DNA from: Armatimonadota bacterium
GTDB lineage: Bacteria; Armatimonadota; UBA5829
Reading direction: 5' to 3'
DNA length: 36,117 bases
Assembly (NCBI GenBank): GCA_012522575.1
Contig: JAAYKE010000047.1
Location: 1-36,117, forward strand
Shown: positions 24,976 through 33,500 of the stretch, piece after piece
Numbering within the stretch: position 1 is the stretch's first letter
How the letters are laid out: each line of letters opens with the position of its first letter
The notes under the pieces: generated by a model
The model's input: the letters and a program-made list of their open reading frames with translations, nothing else
Database searches by the model: none
Told to the model about the DNA's origin: nothing
Translations under genes and position numbers: made by a program

Positions 24976-25110
24976 CAACTGACCTCCAGGCTCCATACAC
25001 AACAGTATACCGTGACGAAGCGGCAAAGCTCAAATGGCGGAACATAATATATTTGCGCACCTGAGTATTAAAAAAGCGGCATTGGGAGTCCTTTTCCCAT
25101 CGCAGCGTCT

Positions 25111-26349
25111 CTAAACATCCCCATTACGATCCGAGAAGTCCAGCTCGGGTTGCGCGTCGATAGTTCGGGTATTATGATCGACGTCTATCCGCCAGCGAGG
25201 GTTTTTGGATGACATGTCGATCGTGTAGGTTATGCCGCAGGGCGCGCTGGGCTGCTGGCCGATATAGCGCATGGTGTAGTCCGAAATCCACTTTTCCAGT
25301 TTGAGCACCGTCAGCTTGCGCCTCAATCTGCCCTGCATATCGCGATTTAAGATCGAGGGTATGGTGTTTGTGGTGACTATTTCATCTACAGCCGGCGTAG
25401 CCAGAGTCTCTCTGACCTCAGGTGAGGAATAGAAATGCGTGACGAAGAACACCACCCGTCCCGCCCCAGCCTCTTTTAGCTGCCTGCAGCATTCTCTGAT
25501 CGTACTTCCCGTGCGCACCATATCGTCGAATACGATCACATCCTTGCCCGCTATTGATTCCTCCGGACAAGGGGATTCCGGGGAGATAAAGCTCGATACG
25601 CTGCGCTCGTCGGTGCGCTGTTTGGCAAAGTAAAGCAGCCCTGCCGTATCTGAGTTCAGATAATCATATACTTGAGTGGCAAACTCCCTTGCCCCTGCAT
25701 CCGGCGCGCAAACCAGCAGGCCGGCCCCGCTTGTTAGCCCGGGAGCAACGTCGGAGTTGCATATATAGTCCGCAAATACCTCGGCCGGGTTCAGGTTTAC
25801 AAACTCACCCTTCATAACTTCCCTGAAAAGCTTTTGCACGGACTCGGAATGATTGTGGATCGTGATAACCGCATCCACTCCCGCCAGTGCAAGCGCCTGC
25901 GCATAGAACCTGCTTGAAAAAGGTTGACCGTCGAATTTTTTGAAGTCCGCCGCGCTTCTTGTCCAGGTTACGTTGCCGTGCTCCGGTCGCGGGCCTCTGT
26001 CTTGCGCGCTGAAAAACAGGTCAGGTTCGACAAGCACCACTTTAACCGCGCCGTTGTCCTTGGCGGCTCGAGCAACAAGCATGGTTCGCATCGCCAGCTC
26101 ATTTCGAGTAAGGGTGTTGGATGCCGTGGAGACCATCACCACAGCGGCCCCTTTGAGCTTGTTGCCGATATCGGTCATGTCCTTTTCATCTGAGATAAAG
26201 CGCGGGCAGAACTCGGTGTTGGCAAACGTTTTCAGGGAGATGACATCCGCTATGTCGGTCATCTGGCCGCAGTATACCCCGATATCTATCGCGAACGGAT
26301 TATCCGATTCCGTGCCGGTTATAAGCGCCGGATTGTGATCGGCAGACAT
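25111..26349 (-). CDS. Divergent ribose-phosphate pyrophosphokinase (PRPP synthetase)-like protein
   Basis: The 412 residues have the two-lobe phosphoribosyltransferase layout of Prs. The PRPP-binding loop VIVFDDMVRTGST is at 271-283. CAPDAGAREFA at 214-224 corresponds to the SPDxGG region of Prs. At the ATP side, where Prs has a YARQDRK-type loop, this protein has VEPDLFFSAQDRGPRPE (108-122), and TIHNHS (163-168) stands where Prs has VDLHA. It is about 100 residues longer than standard Prs, with a longer N-terminus and C-terminal tail. It could be a paralog with altered regulation or substrate. AGAGGGG precedes the ATG. It lies 20 bases downstream of the GT2 gene, likely in one operon. Confidence 0.7.
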   Translation of the reverse strand: MSADHNPALITGTESDNPFAIDIGVYCGQMTDIADVISLKTFANTEFCPRFISDEKDMTDIGNKLKGAAVVMVSTASNTLTRNELAMRTMLVARAAKDNGAVKVVLVEPDLFFSAQDRGPRPEHGNVTWTRSAADFKKFDGQPFSSRFYAQALALAGVDAVITIHNHSESVQKLFREVMKGEFVNLNPAEVFADYICNSDVAPGLTSGAGLLVCAPDAGAREFATQVYDYLNSDTAGLLYFAKQRTDERSVSSFISPESPCPEESIAGKDVIVFDDMVRTGSTIRECCRQLKEAGAGRVVFFVTHFYSSPEVRETLATPAVDEIVTTNTIPSILNRDMQGRLRRKLTVLKLEKWISDYTMRYIGQQPSAPCGITYTIDMSSKNPRWRIDVDHNTRTIDAQPELDFSDRNGDV

Positions 26350-26369
26350 AAAAGCCCCTCTTTTCTCAT

Positions 26370-27176
26370 CTAAAATGATCTATGTCGTTTTATCGTAAAA
26401 TATACTCTGCCCGCCAGCTTCCGCGCGAACCTGGGCAGCAGGCGCAGGCGTGTGACAACCGGCGCGGTCTTCCAGTATTTCCAGATCAAGGCGGTGAGCA
26501 GTTTATTGTCATTGAGTCGGTCGACGCCATAGTTGACGTTGCTGTCGTGCAGCCTGTATCTCGCCAGCGTTTCCCGCAGGTGAACCACCGGAGCGACCAT
26601 CAATATCTTTAGCCACGCATCGAAGTCGTCGCAGGTGGAGTAACGGCTGTCGAACAAGCCGATATCAATCATCGTCTGCCGCTTTACCATAACCGAGCTT
26701 GCTGAGATCGTATAATTGCCGTGACTGACGAACCAGTAGAAATCCGGCCTGTCCGGTATGATGCTCTGGTTCAGATTCAGCCTGCCGGCGTTTGGCCCAA
26801 AGACCTCCATATCGCAGAATACCATCGCAGCGTCAGGGTTTTGCGCCAGGCTATCCACTTGTTGGCCCAGTTTATCGGCCAGCCAAATGTCGTCATGATC
26901 CAAAAATGCGACAAGGTCACCTTTGGCGGCCAATATCCCTGCGTTGCGTGATTCCGCATGGCCGATGTTGGTCTCGTTGCGAATGATCCGCACGGCCGGC
27001 AGACCCTCGATGGACTCGATTATCGGCGCAATATCCAGCGCAGAGCAATCGTCCACGCAGATAAGCTCGAAGTCCCGAAAACCCTGCGCCGCCACCGAAA
27101 GCAGCGTCTCCCGCAGATAGACTTCATGCTGCTGCGACGAGCAGTATATCGGCACGACTACTGACACCTTTGGCAT
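26370..27176 (-). CDS. Family 2 glycosyltransferase
   Basis: The start SVVVPIYCSSQQHEVYLRE, CVDDCS and NIGHAESRNAGILAAKGDLV, and the DHDD metal motif are standard for GT2 (GT-A fold) enzymes. The second aspartate region (DDFDAWLKI) and a C-terminal HDSNVNY segment also fit. These enzymes add sugars to polysaccharides, lipids or proteins; the donor and acceptor are unknown. Length is 268 residues and the C-terminus is basic without a membrane helix. AAGGA precedes the ATG. It is divergent from etfB, and the PRPP-synthetase-like gene follows on the same strand. Confidence 0.85.
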   Translation of the reverse strand: MPKVSVVVPIYCSSQQHEVYLRETLLSVAAQGFRDFELICVDDCSALDIAPIIESIEGLPAVRIIRNETNIGHAESRNAGILAAKGDLVAFLDHDDIWLADKLGQQVDSLAQNPDAAMVFCDMEVFGPNAGRLNLNQSIIPDRPDFYWFVSHGNYTISASSVMVKRQTMIDIGLFDSRYSTCDDFDAWLKILMVAPVVHLRETLARYRLHDSNVNYGVDRLNDNKLLTALIWKYWKTAPVVTRLRLLPRFARKLAGRVYFTIKRHRSF

Positions 27177-27351
27177 TTGTCCTTATTGTAACTCAAAACG
27201 GGATTTGTGAAAACAGCTATTGTCCATCGTGTCCATCGGGCGGCAACTTTGGCCGCGGTTGCCATTGACGCTCAAACAGGTTAAAATAACCTAAGCTGGG
27301 CTAATGGCGGCCCGGCTGACACAATTTGTACTGCTTTGAGGGTGAAATACT

Positions 27352-28149
27352 TTGAAAATATGTTGCTGCATCAAGCAAGTCCCCGGCACTACCGAAGTCA
27401 AGATCAACCCTGAGACCAATACGCTGGTTCGCGAAGGCGTGGAAACTCAGATCAACCCATTTGATCTCTACGCTTTGGAAGAGGCTATGCGGACTAAGGA
27501 AAAAATGGCGGAGGCGGGCGAAGAGTCCACAGTCACCGTTATCAGCATGGGCCCGCCGCAGGCCGAAGATGCGCTGCGGGAGGCAATATCACTGGGAGCA
27601 GACCGGGCTATACTGCTCAGCGACCGCGCATTCGCCGGAAGCGACACATGGTGCACAAGCTATGTGCTGGCAAAGGCGCTGGAAAAAATCGAACCTGACC
27701 TGGTTTTTTGCGGCATGCAGGCAATAGATGGAGATACGGGACAAGTCGGGCCGGGAATCGCTGTTCATCTCGATATGGCACAGACCGCTTATGTTGCCGA
27801 GGTCGTCTCTATCGACGCAAAAAAAATGGTCGCAAAGAGATTGATAGAAGAAGGCTACGAAACCGTTGAGTTGAAGCTGCCGGCCCTTTGCACCGTTGTC
27901 AAAGAGATAAATGAGCCGAGAACCGCTTCGCTGCGAGGAAAAATGGCCGCTAAAAAGGCAGAGATTACACAGTGGGGAGCCGCTGAGCTGGAGACCCCGG
28001 AGGATAAAGTGGGACTGGCCGGTTCGCCTACACAGGTTGTCAAGATTATGACCCCGCCGTGCAGGGAAGGCGGAGAGAAGTTCACCGGAGAAACCCCGGA
28101 GCTTGTCGACAAACTCTATGCTGAGCTGAAATGCCTGGAGGTGGTGTGA
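27352..28149 (+). CDS. etfB: Electron transfer flavoprotein, beta subunit (EtfB/FixA-like)
   Basis: EtfB forms a heterodimer with EtfA that carries electrons between dehydrogenases, ferredoxin and quinone pools. The 265 residues begin with a KICCCIKQVPGTTEVKINP segment. They include CGMQAIDGDTGQVGPGIAVHL, the family nucleotide/FAD-binding signature, and end ELKCLEVV. The start is a TTG at 27352 preceded by GAGGGTG. etfA follows after a single base, with GGAGG upstream, so they are translated together. Whether the pair bifurcates electrons cannot be decided from the sequence alone. No partner acyl-CoA dehydrogenase or FixC/FixX is in view. Confidence 0.92.
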   Translation: MKICCCIKQVPGTTEVKINPETNTLVREGVETQINPFDLYALEEAMRTKEKMAEAGEESTVTVISMGPPQAEDALREAISLGADRAILLSDRAFAGSDTWCTSYVLAKALEKIEPDLVFCGMQAIDGDTGQVGPGIAVHLDMAQTAYVAEVVSIDAKKMVAKRLIEEGYETVELKLPALCTVVKEINEPRTASLRGKMAAKKAEITQWGAAELETPEDKVGLAGSPTQVVKIMTPPCREGGEKFTGETPELVDKLYAELKCLEVV

Positions 28150-28150
28150 G

Positions 28151-29368
28151 ATGTCTATCAAAGTCGACCCGACCAAGTGTAACGGTTGCACGCTGTGTGT
28201 GAAGGCGTGCCCGGTGGATGCCATTGAGGTCAAGGATAAGCTCGCAGTCATCGATTTGGATAAATGCACGCTATGCAGTGCATGCGTCAGCGCGTGTCGG
28301 TTCAAAGCGATATCTATCGAAGTCGACAAACAGCCGGCGGAGGATCTGCAAAACTACAAGGATGTATGGGTTTTCGGCGAACAAAGAGACGGCAAAGTCG
28401 CGCCGGTGGTCTTCGAACTGATTAACGTCGGCAGACAACTTGCCGATGATCGCAGCTCCGAATTGAGCGTGATTATACTTGGCGATAATCTGGATGAGGC
28501 AGTTGCGGATTTGGCGTCGTATCCCGTTGATAAGGTATATGTCTACGAAGCTCCGGAGCTTGAGATTTACGACTCGGAGCGATACTGCCGCGTGCTTACG
28601 GACGTTATGCGTGACTACAAGCCGGAAATCGTGCTTGCCGGCGCAACTACCACAGGGCGCAGCTTTATGAGCGGGGTGGCTATCCGGCTCTACACCGGCC
28701 TGACCGCGGACTGCACCGGGCTTGAAATTGGAGAGGATGGCCTGCTGCATCAGACCCGACCTGCCTATGGCGGCAATATTATGGCCACCATTTTGTGTCC
28801 ATACACTCGACCGCAAATGGCTACGGTGCGCCATAAAGTGTTCCCTACGAGCGCGAAACGATGCGAAGGGGAAGCAGAAATTATCCGACTCACCCCAAAA
28901 CCAGCGCTGTTTGGATCAAGATCCAAGTTCGTCGATTTTGTAGAGACGGTCGGAGAGCAGGGCAATTTAGTCGATGCAGACATTATTATCAGTGGCGGCA
29001 GAGGGCTAGGTGGACCCGAAGGCTCCGCGCCTATTCGCGAACTTGCCGATGAACTCGGAGCTGCGGTAGGGGCAAGTCGAGCCGCAGTGGATGCCGGGTG
29101 GATTCCCTATGCCCACCAAGTCGGGCAGACAGGCAAAACCGTGTGCCCTAAGATATATATAGCCTGCGGGATATCCGGAGCGGTTCAGCACCAGGTGGGA
29201 CTGAAGAGCTCGGATGTGATCATCGCCATCAATAGGGATCCCAATGCCCCCGTCTTCGATATAGCCACGCACGGATTCGTGGGAGACATATTCGAGGTGC
29301 TGCCGGCTTTGACGAAGAAGATCAAAGCTCTGCGAGGCGCACCCGCAGACAGTTGCGTGATTCAATAA
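28151..29368 (+). CDS. etfA: Electron transfer flavoprotein alpha subunit with N-terminal 2x[4Fe-4S] domain
   Basis: Residues 1-60 are a bacterial ferredoxin-type domain with two CxxCxxCxxxC clusters (C10, C13, C16, C20 and C39, C42, C45, C49). The rest is an EtfA/FixB-type subunit. The C-terminal FAD-binding domain includes IIISGGRGLGGPEGS, HQVGQTGKTVCPKIYIACGISGAVQH and IIAINRDPNAPVFDIATHGFVGD. Ferredoxin-fused EtfA subunits are known in anaerobe complexes such as CarE of caffeyl-CoA reductase. Length is 405 residues. The start is one base after the etfB stop, and a terminator follows. A redox partner is not visible, so the pathway is open. Confidence 0.92.
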   Translation: MSIKVDPTKCNGCTLCVKACPVDAIEVKDKLAVIDLDKCTLCSACVSACRFKAISIEVDKQPAEDLQNYKDVWVFGEQRDGKVAPVVFELINVGRQLADDRSSELSVIILGDNLDEAVADLASYPVDKVYVYEAPELEIYDSERYCRVLTDVMRDYKPEIVLAGATTTGRSFMSGVAIRLYTGLTADCTGLEIGEDGLLHQTRPAYGGNIMATILCPYTRPQMATVRHKVFPTSAKRCEGEAEIIRLTPKPALFGSRSKFVDFVETVGEQGNLVDADIIISGGRGLGGPEGSAPIRELADELGAAVGASRAAVDAGWIPYAHQVGQTGKTVCPKIYIACGISGAVQHQVGLKSSDVIIAINRDPNAPVFDIATHGFVGDIFEVLPALTKKIKALRGAPADSCVIQ

Positions 29369-29373
29369 AGTAT

Positions 29374-29390
29374 GCCGGCGGCCGGCTTTT
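29374..29390 (+). terminator. Terminator after etfA
   Basis: GCCGG (29374-29378), CGG and CCGGC (29382-29386) form a short GC hairpin followed by TTTTCTGT. A second, overlapping stem GCGGCCG (29378-29384) with CGGCCGC (29395-29401) is also possible, so the region is probably a bidirectional-type hairpin. Confidence 0.65.
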
Positions 29391-29570
29391 CTGTCGGCCG
29401 CAATTCCCTCATTTACCCAACACCAACCTCCTTTTTTGCCTCTCGTAAAATATGTTGCGTAATTCGACAAATCTACAATACCAGCATCAGATAGTCGCAA
29501 TATCAGAAAAATAGTGACACTATTCACAGCTTATAACTGTAATAATGCAGGTTCCAGGTAATATTACTAG

Positions 29571-29599
29571 TTGACAGTTCTGCTGTAGCATGGTAAATC
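29571..29599 (+). promoter_or_regulatory. Putative promoter of secreted protein gene 1
   Basis: TTGACA (29571-29576), 17 bases and TAAATC (29594-29599). The -35 is perfect; the -10 is weak (3 of 6). The implied start point near 29606 puts the conserved leader element within about seven bases of the 5' end, the same arrangement as in the second copy. Confidence 0.5.
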
Positions 29600-29612
29600 T
29601 ACTGATAGAGGT

Positions 29613-29711
29613 ATTAGGCCGCGATTGACCACGATCGGGCCACTGTGTTTCTGTGGCCGGAAACCCAAAAATAATACCTGCTGATGCAGGGTCCGTGTGC
29701 TTACGCACGGA
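29613..29711 (+). ncRNA. Conserved structured leader RNA element, copy 1
   Basis: This element is shared with 35008-35105. Helix A: GGCC-(G)-CGAT (29617-29625) with ATCG-GGCC (29634-29641). Helix B: GGCCAC (29638-29643) with GTGGCC (29653-29658). Helix C: CCTGC (29678-29682) with GCAGG (29686-29690), weakly kept in copy 2. Helix D: TCCGTGT (29692-29698) with GCACGGA (29705-29711). A and B share the central GGCC (29638-29641), so they exclude each other in part and may form a two-state fold. Pairing in A, B and D is kept between copies in spite of base changes. It is about 190 bases before the start codon. I do not recognise it as a known riboswitch. Confidence 0.6.
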
Positions 29712-29901
29712 TTCTGCAATAATGCTTTAGTATGATTACGCACTCACGACGTTGTGTATTATTAATTGTAAGTTGTTAGAGATAGATGAAATGGAATATG
29801 TTTTATAGCAGTCCTGCAATTATAACCTAGCGTATAAGTGCGTGTCTTCCGATAATATGCAAATCGGGCAAGAAATCCTTATAGGAGGGTAAACAGTAAT
29901 A

Positions 29902-32900
29902 ATGAAAGGGAAACCAACTACATTGCTTGCACGTATCCCCGCTGCGACAATAATAGCCTGCGTATTGCTGGCTGTCATGGTGGTGGGCGTTGCGCAAGCG
30001 GCCGGACCGTATTATTATACGGCTCGCAAATATTCCGGGGCCGATGTTACGTACGCCGACAATTTTCAGACATCCGGCGGAATTGGTCATATCGCTGCAT
30101 CCGGTGGTGTTCTGACTCCTGCGGACCTTGTAGCAGCCGTTGGCGGGGGCTTCCAGGGCTACTACGTTAGTTCCAACAACACTGTGGTCGGCGACCGCTG
30201 GGGCAGATGGGAAGTAAACCTGCCGGAAGCCGGTGTGTTTAAGATCTGGGCTGTAGTCGCCGCGAACACCAGCGGACTGCCTTCTGTTCTACATCACGTT
30301 ACGGACAGGTTTGGGAACAGAGTGGCGGCAACTCCTGTCGATCAAAGTGTAGCCGGTGGCAAGATCAACACCTGGCAGGAACTCGGAACCTATGAGTTCG
30401 CTGCAAACGATGCCGCTCATTGCCAGGTCGAGTTGAACAACATAGGTTGGATCAACACCTCTGGCAGTATGTATTACGGCGCTCTTAAGTTCGAGCTTGT
30501 CGGCAAGACGCATCCGACGCTGATTTCTGCTGAACCAAAAGAGGACGGAACTGCCGTAGATCTCGTGTGGAGCGCTCCAACTTACGGGACGGTCGATCAC
30601 TACATCGTCGAGCGCAGCGATGGTAACGACGAGAGCTTCTCCGTCATCGAAGAGGACATTGCCAGCACTGAAACGACCTTTGCCGACTCAACCGGCGACT
30701 GCGACATTCTGTATTACTATCGCATCATCGCTGTTAATGACGACGAGGTAGAATCGGTGCCTTCCAACGTAAAGACAAGCATCAAGTGCGCGTCTGGCAC
30801 CCCCATGAAGGCCACCGATCCGGATCCTTATGATTGGGCCGACGTAATTCACACTAACCTGGACGACGTGAACGTTGTCGGCAAGCTCTCCTGGGAGCCC
30901 GGTGACGGCGCGACCGATCAGAACATTTACTTTGGCACCAGCGAGACCGCTGTTACCGATGCGGATGATACTTCTGCAGAGTTTAAGGGCACGCTGTCTG
31001 CGGCAGTCAAGAGTTGGACTCCTCCGGCCCTTGCTGCGAACACCGAATACTTCTGGCGCGTCGATCAGATGAACGTCGGCGGCGTTACAAAAGGCGACGT
31101 GTGGAGATTCAAGACCGGCGTTTCTGTCAAGCTGGTTCCTGTTCGAAGCACAGACCGCGGACACATTGAGTATCCAACCCGCGAGTGGAACGAAGTAACC
31201 TGGCATGAAGCTGGTGAGGTTCTTGACTTCGCAGTTTCTCCAGAGACCGGTGTCACCTGGCTCGGCTGGTCGATGAACGCCAGCGGCGCCCCGATTTTCG
31301 ATACAGAACTTGAGCTTAGCTCCGGCGCGGGCAACGGCTTTGTGGTTCCTGGCAATCATGCGACCCTGTATGCAGTCTTCCAGATGCCGACATATACTCT
31401 GAGTTTCGTCGGCGATCCGGTTGCCGGTCAGACATCTATGACACACAAGAACCTGACTTGGCCGACTGCCACCGACTACGAAGATGGCGACGTGGCCGAG
31501 ATCAAGGTTACTCCGGCTTCCAAGTGGCTCTTTGCAGGTTGGGAGAGCGACAAGGGCGGCGTATTCAACAACCGGTTCGCTGCCACCGCGACATATAAGA
31601 TGACTGCCGAAAATACGACCATCAAGGCGTATTTTACCAAGGCAGTTACAAACAACGTTGCCACTGGCACACGAGCCATAGTAGCCAACAGCGCCGAAGG
31701 TGACAGCAATGACTGGTATACAAGCCAGATCAACATCGGAGCTTACACTACTGACCCTGTTCAGAACTGGTCAAGAGTAATGATCAAGTGGGAGGACTGG
31801 GCCGGCTTCCAGTCATTCCCGGACCAGAGCCTGTTGCACGGTCTGGGTAAGATCACCCTGACCCACACTACTGCTTCCAGCTATTCGTCATTGGAGGCTA
31901 ACAATCTCAATGTTTCATTGTATGAAGTATTGAAGCCGTGGGTTTACACAACCGATGACAATGGTTGCTGGTGGCTTACCACAGACGGCACGACTCCTTG
32001 GGATACTCCCGGCGGAGACCGTGGCGAGCAGCTTGGCCCGACTCTTGAGTGGGTAGGCGTTCCTGTTCCTGACGCTCTAAAGATCTACACTCTGGAGCCA
32101 GGCAAAGACTATCGATACCTTCTTCGCAACGGCATACAAGCCAAGAGCGATAAAGAAGGCGCGATTCAGTACCGCAAGGGTATGACCAAAGATACGCTTG
32201 TAAACCTCTTCTACAACCCGCCGACCGGCGTGGGCAATGTAATTAGAGACTGGGCGTATCTGGGCGCATATGCTCAGGGTGGTACTGATGATCACCAACT
32301 GCGAATCGACACCGACCAGGTAGTTGGCACTTATAACGGCGTTCCGGTTAACGAGACTCAGTTGGCGGCTAAGACCGGCAAGGCCTTCGGCGACAAGTCC
32401 TGGGCTGTAACGACTGCCGATGACGATATCGTCGATATCAATGCTCTCTACGGAAGCGCGAAAGACAACTCATCCAGCTACTTCGCGGTCTACGTGAACA
32501 ACCCTGGCGATGCTGTATGGCCTGCGTATATCGGACTTGGTTCCGATGACTATGCAAAAGTCTGGACAAACGGCGTCCACCGCGGAACCAGAGCGATTGC
32601 TGCCGGCGTCAACGTTGACCAGTCCTGGATTGGCCCGTTCACCCTTACTTCGGGTTGGAACAGGGTTATTGTTAAGGTTGAGAACGGTGGCGGCGCCCAC
32701 GGAGTCTATGCACGACTTGCATATCAGGACCGCACAGCCATCACTGGTTTGACCTATTCTACATCTGACGATGTCGCTCCTACCAACCCGACCTCAGTTA
32801 CCGAGGCCGGCGGCGCTCAGAGCGGCGTTGCTCAGTCTGCAGTTACTGCTCCTACGTTCGCCTTCAACGGCGCAGCCGACGACAAGTCAGGCGTTCGCGG

Positions 32901-33366
32901 TTTCAAGGTCTACTTCGGAACAGATGCTAATGGCGTGCCTAACACCTGGCATGCGACCGGTTCTGCGTTTGCGCCGGGCGCCAAGGATCCTGGCACTTAC
33001 TATCTGCGCATAGCCACTGTTGACTATGCTCTGAACGAGGCTGCTGCTGTAACCGCGTTCACGTTTATTGTCGATGAGCAAGAGCCGGAGCCGGAGCACG
33101 TCGATTCTTATGGTATTTCCAATAAGGCGACCCTCGACGCTGCTACTGCTGCCGCTGCTGCTACCGAGAAGTTCACGGTTTGGGGTAAGGTCACCAAGCT
33201 CAACGATGATAGCTTCAAAGTTGACGATGGATCTGGCGTTCCTGTGAAGATCATCAAGACCGCTCACGGACTTGCCAATGGCGACTTTGCTTCTGCTACC
33301 GGAACTCTTGACGTTAGCGGAGCCGAGCCGGTTCTGACTGCAGTTTATGTTACCAAGCAGGAATAA
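29902..33366 (+). CDS. Large secreted multidomain protein, paralog 1
   Basis: The 1154 residues start with a signal peptide (cleavage after about residue 33, VAQA-AG). Domain order by eye: a golvesin/CBM-like beta domain (about 36-200) with RWEVNLPEAGVFKIWAVV and NTWQELGTYEF; an FN3-like domain (about 205-295); a second FN3-like domain (about 303-410) ending FWRVDQMNVGGVTKGDVWRF; two Listeria-type beta-repeat segments (about 411-590) with WLGWSMN and LFAGWESDKGG; a DNRLRE-like part (about 590-790); a further beta region with SDDYAKVWTNG; an FN3-like segment near 1000-1080; and an OB-like C-terminus (about 1095-1154). No sortase, PEP-CTERM or membrane anchor is seen. It is probably a surface or matrix protein. 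The ribosome-binding site GGAGGG is 12 bases from the ATG, longer than in paralog 2. Confidence 0.8.
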   Translation: MKGKPTTLLARIPAATIIACVLLAVMVVGVAQAAGPYYYTARKYSGADVTYADNFQTSGGIGHIAASGGVLTPADLVAAVGGGFQGYYVSSNNTVVGDRWGRWEVNLPEAGVFKIWAVVAANTSGLPSVLHHVTDRFGNRVAATPVDQSVAGGKINTWQELGTYEFAANDAAHCQVELNNIGWINTSGSMYYGALKFELVGKTHPTLISAEPKEDGTAVDLVWSAPTYGTVDHYIVERSDGNDESFSVIEEDIASTETTFADSTGDCDILYYYRIIAVNDDEVESVPSNVKTSIKCASGTPMKATDPDPYDWADVIHTNLDDVNVVGKLSWEPGDGATDQNIYFGTSETAVTDADDTSAEFKGTLSAAVKSWTPPALAANTEYFWRVDQMNVGGVTKGDVWRFKTGVSVKLVPVRSTDRGHIEYPTREWNEVTWHEAGEVLDFAVSPETGVTWLGWSMNASGAPIFDTELELSSGAGNGFVVPGNHATLYAVFQMPTYTLSFVGDPVAGQTSMTHKNLTWPTATDYEDGDVAEIKVTPASKWLFAGWESDKGGVFNNRFAATATYKMTAENTTIKAYFTKAVTNNVATGTRAIVANSAEGDSNDWYTSQINIGAYTTDPVQNWSRVMIKWEDWAGFQSFPDQSLLHGLGKITLTHTTASSYSSLEANNLNVSLYEVLKPWVYTTDDNGCWWLTTDGTTPWDTPGGDRGEQLGPTLEWVGVPVPDALKIYTLEPGKDYRYLLRNGIQAKSDKEGAIQYRKGMTKDTLVNLFYNPPTGVGNVIRDWAYLGAYAQGGTDDHQLRIDTDQVVGTYNGVPVNETQLAAKTGKAFGDKSWAVTTADDDIVDINALYGSAKDNSSSYFAVYVNNPGDAVWPAYIGLGSDDYAKVWTNGVHRGTRAIAAGVNVDQSWIGPFTLTSGWNRVIVKVENGGGAHGVYARLAYQDRTAITGLTYSTSDDVAPTNPTSVTEAGGAQSGVAQSAVTAPTFAFNGAADDKSGVRGFKVYFGTDANGVPNTWHATGSAFAPGAKDPGTYYLRIATVDYALNEAAAVTAFTFIVDEQEPEPEHVDSYGISNKATLDAATAAAAATEKFTVWGKVTKLNDDSFKVDDGSGVPVKIIKTAHGLANGDFASATGTLDVSGAEPVLTAVYVTKQE
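29948..30739 (+). repeat. Duplicated coding block, copy 1
   Basis: This 792-base block aligns without gaps to 35326-36117 at an offset of 5378 bases. I counted roughly 45 differences by eye, about 94% identity. It begins abruptly at codon 16 of the gene; the first 15 codons and the leader outside the structured element are far less alike. The true 3' end of the block is unknown because copy 2 is cut by the window edge. Confidence 0.85.
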
Positions 33367-33391
33367 ACATAACGCAGTAATCTGAGTACCC

Positions 33392-33426
33392 AACCGGGTC
33401 GATCTTATGGTCGGCCCGGTTTTTTA
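33392..33426 (+). terminator. Rho-independent terminator after secreted protein gene 1
   Basis: AACCGGG (33392-33398) pairs with CCCGGTT (33415-33421), with extra inner pairs, followed by a run of T residues to 33425. It lies 26 bases after the stop codon. Confidence 0.85.
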
Positions 33427-33500
33427 TGTGTGGCGGCTGCAGACAGGATGCTGAGAAAGTTGCAACCAAAGTCGAGGATGGGACGATGCGGGCGCGGAAA

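Larger units (their letters stand above)
29369..29901 (+). other. Leader/intergenic region of secreted protein gene 1
   Basis: This 533-base gap holds the etfA terminator, a putative promoter (29571-29599), a structured leader element (29613-29711) shared with the leader of the second paralog, and a diverged AT-rich stretch. It ends with the ribosome-binding site GGAGGG. No coding frame is convincing. Confidence 0.65.

Noticed and set aside
29613-29717. A cobalamin-type riboswitch (GGGCCACTGTG and CCGGAAACC look like parts of one)
   Set aside because: The element is far too short, lacks the full B12 box and the peripheral helices, and the downstream gene is a surface protein.
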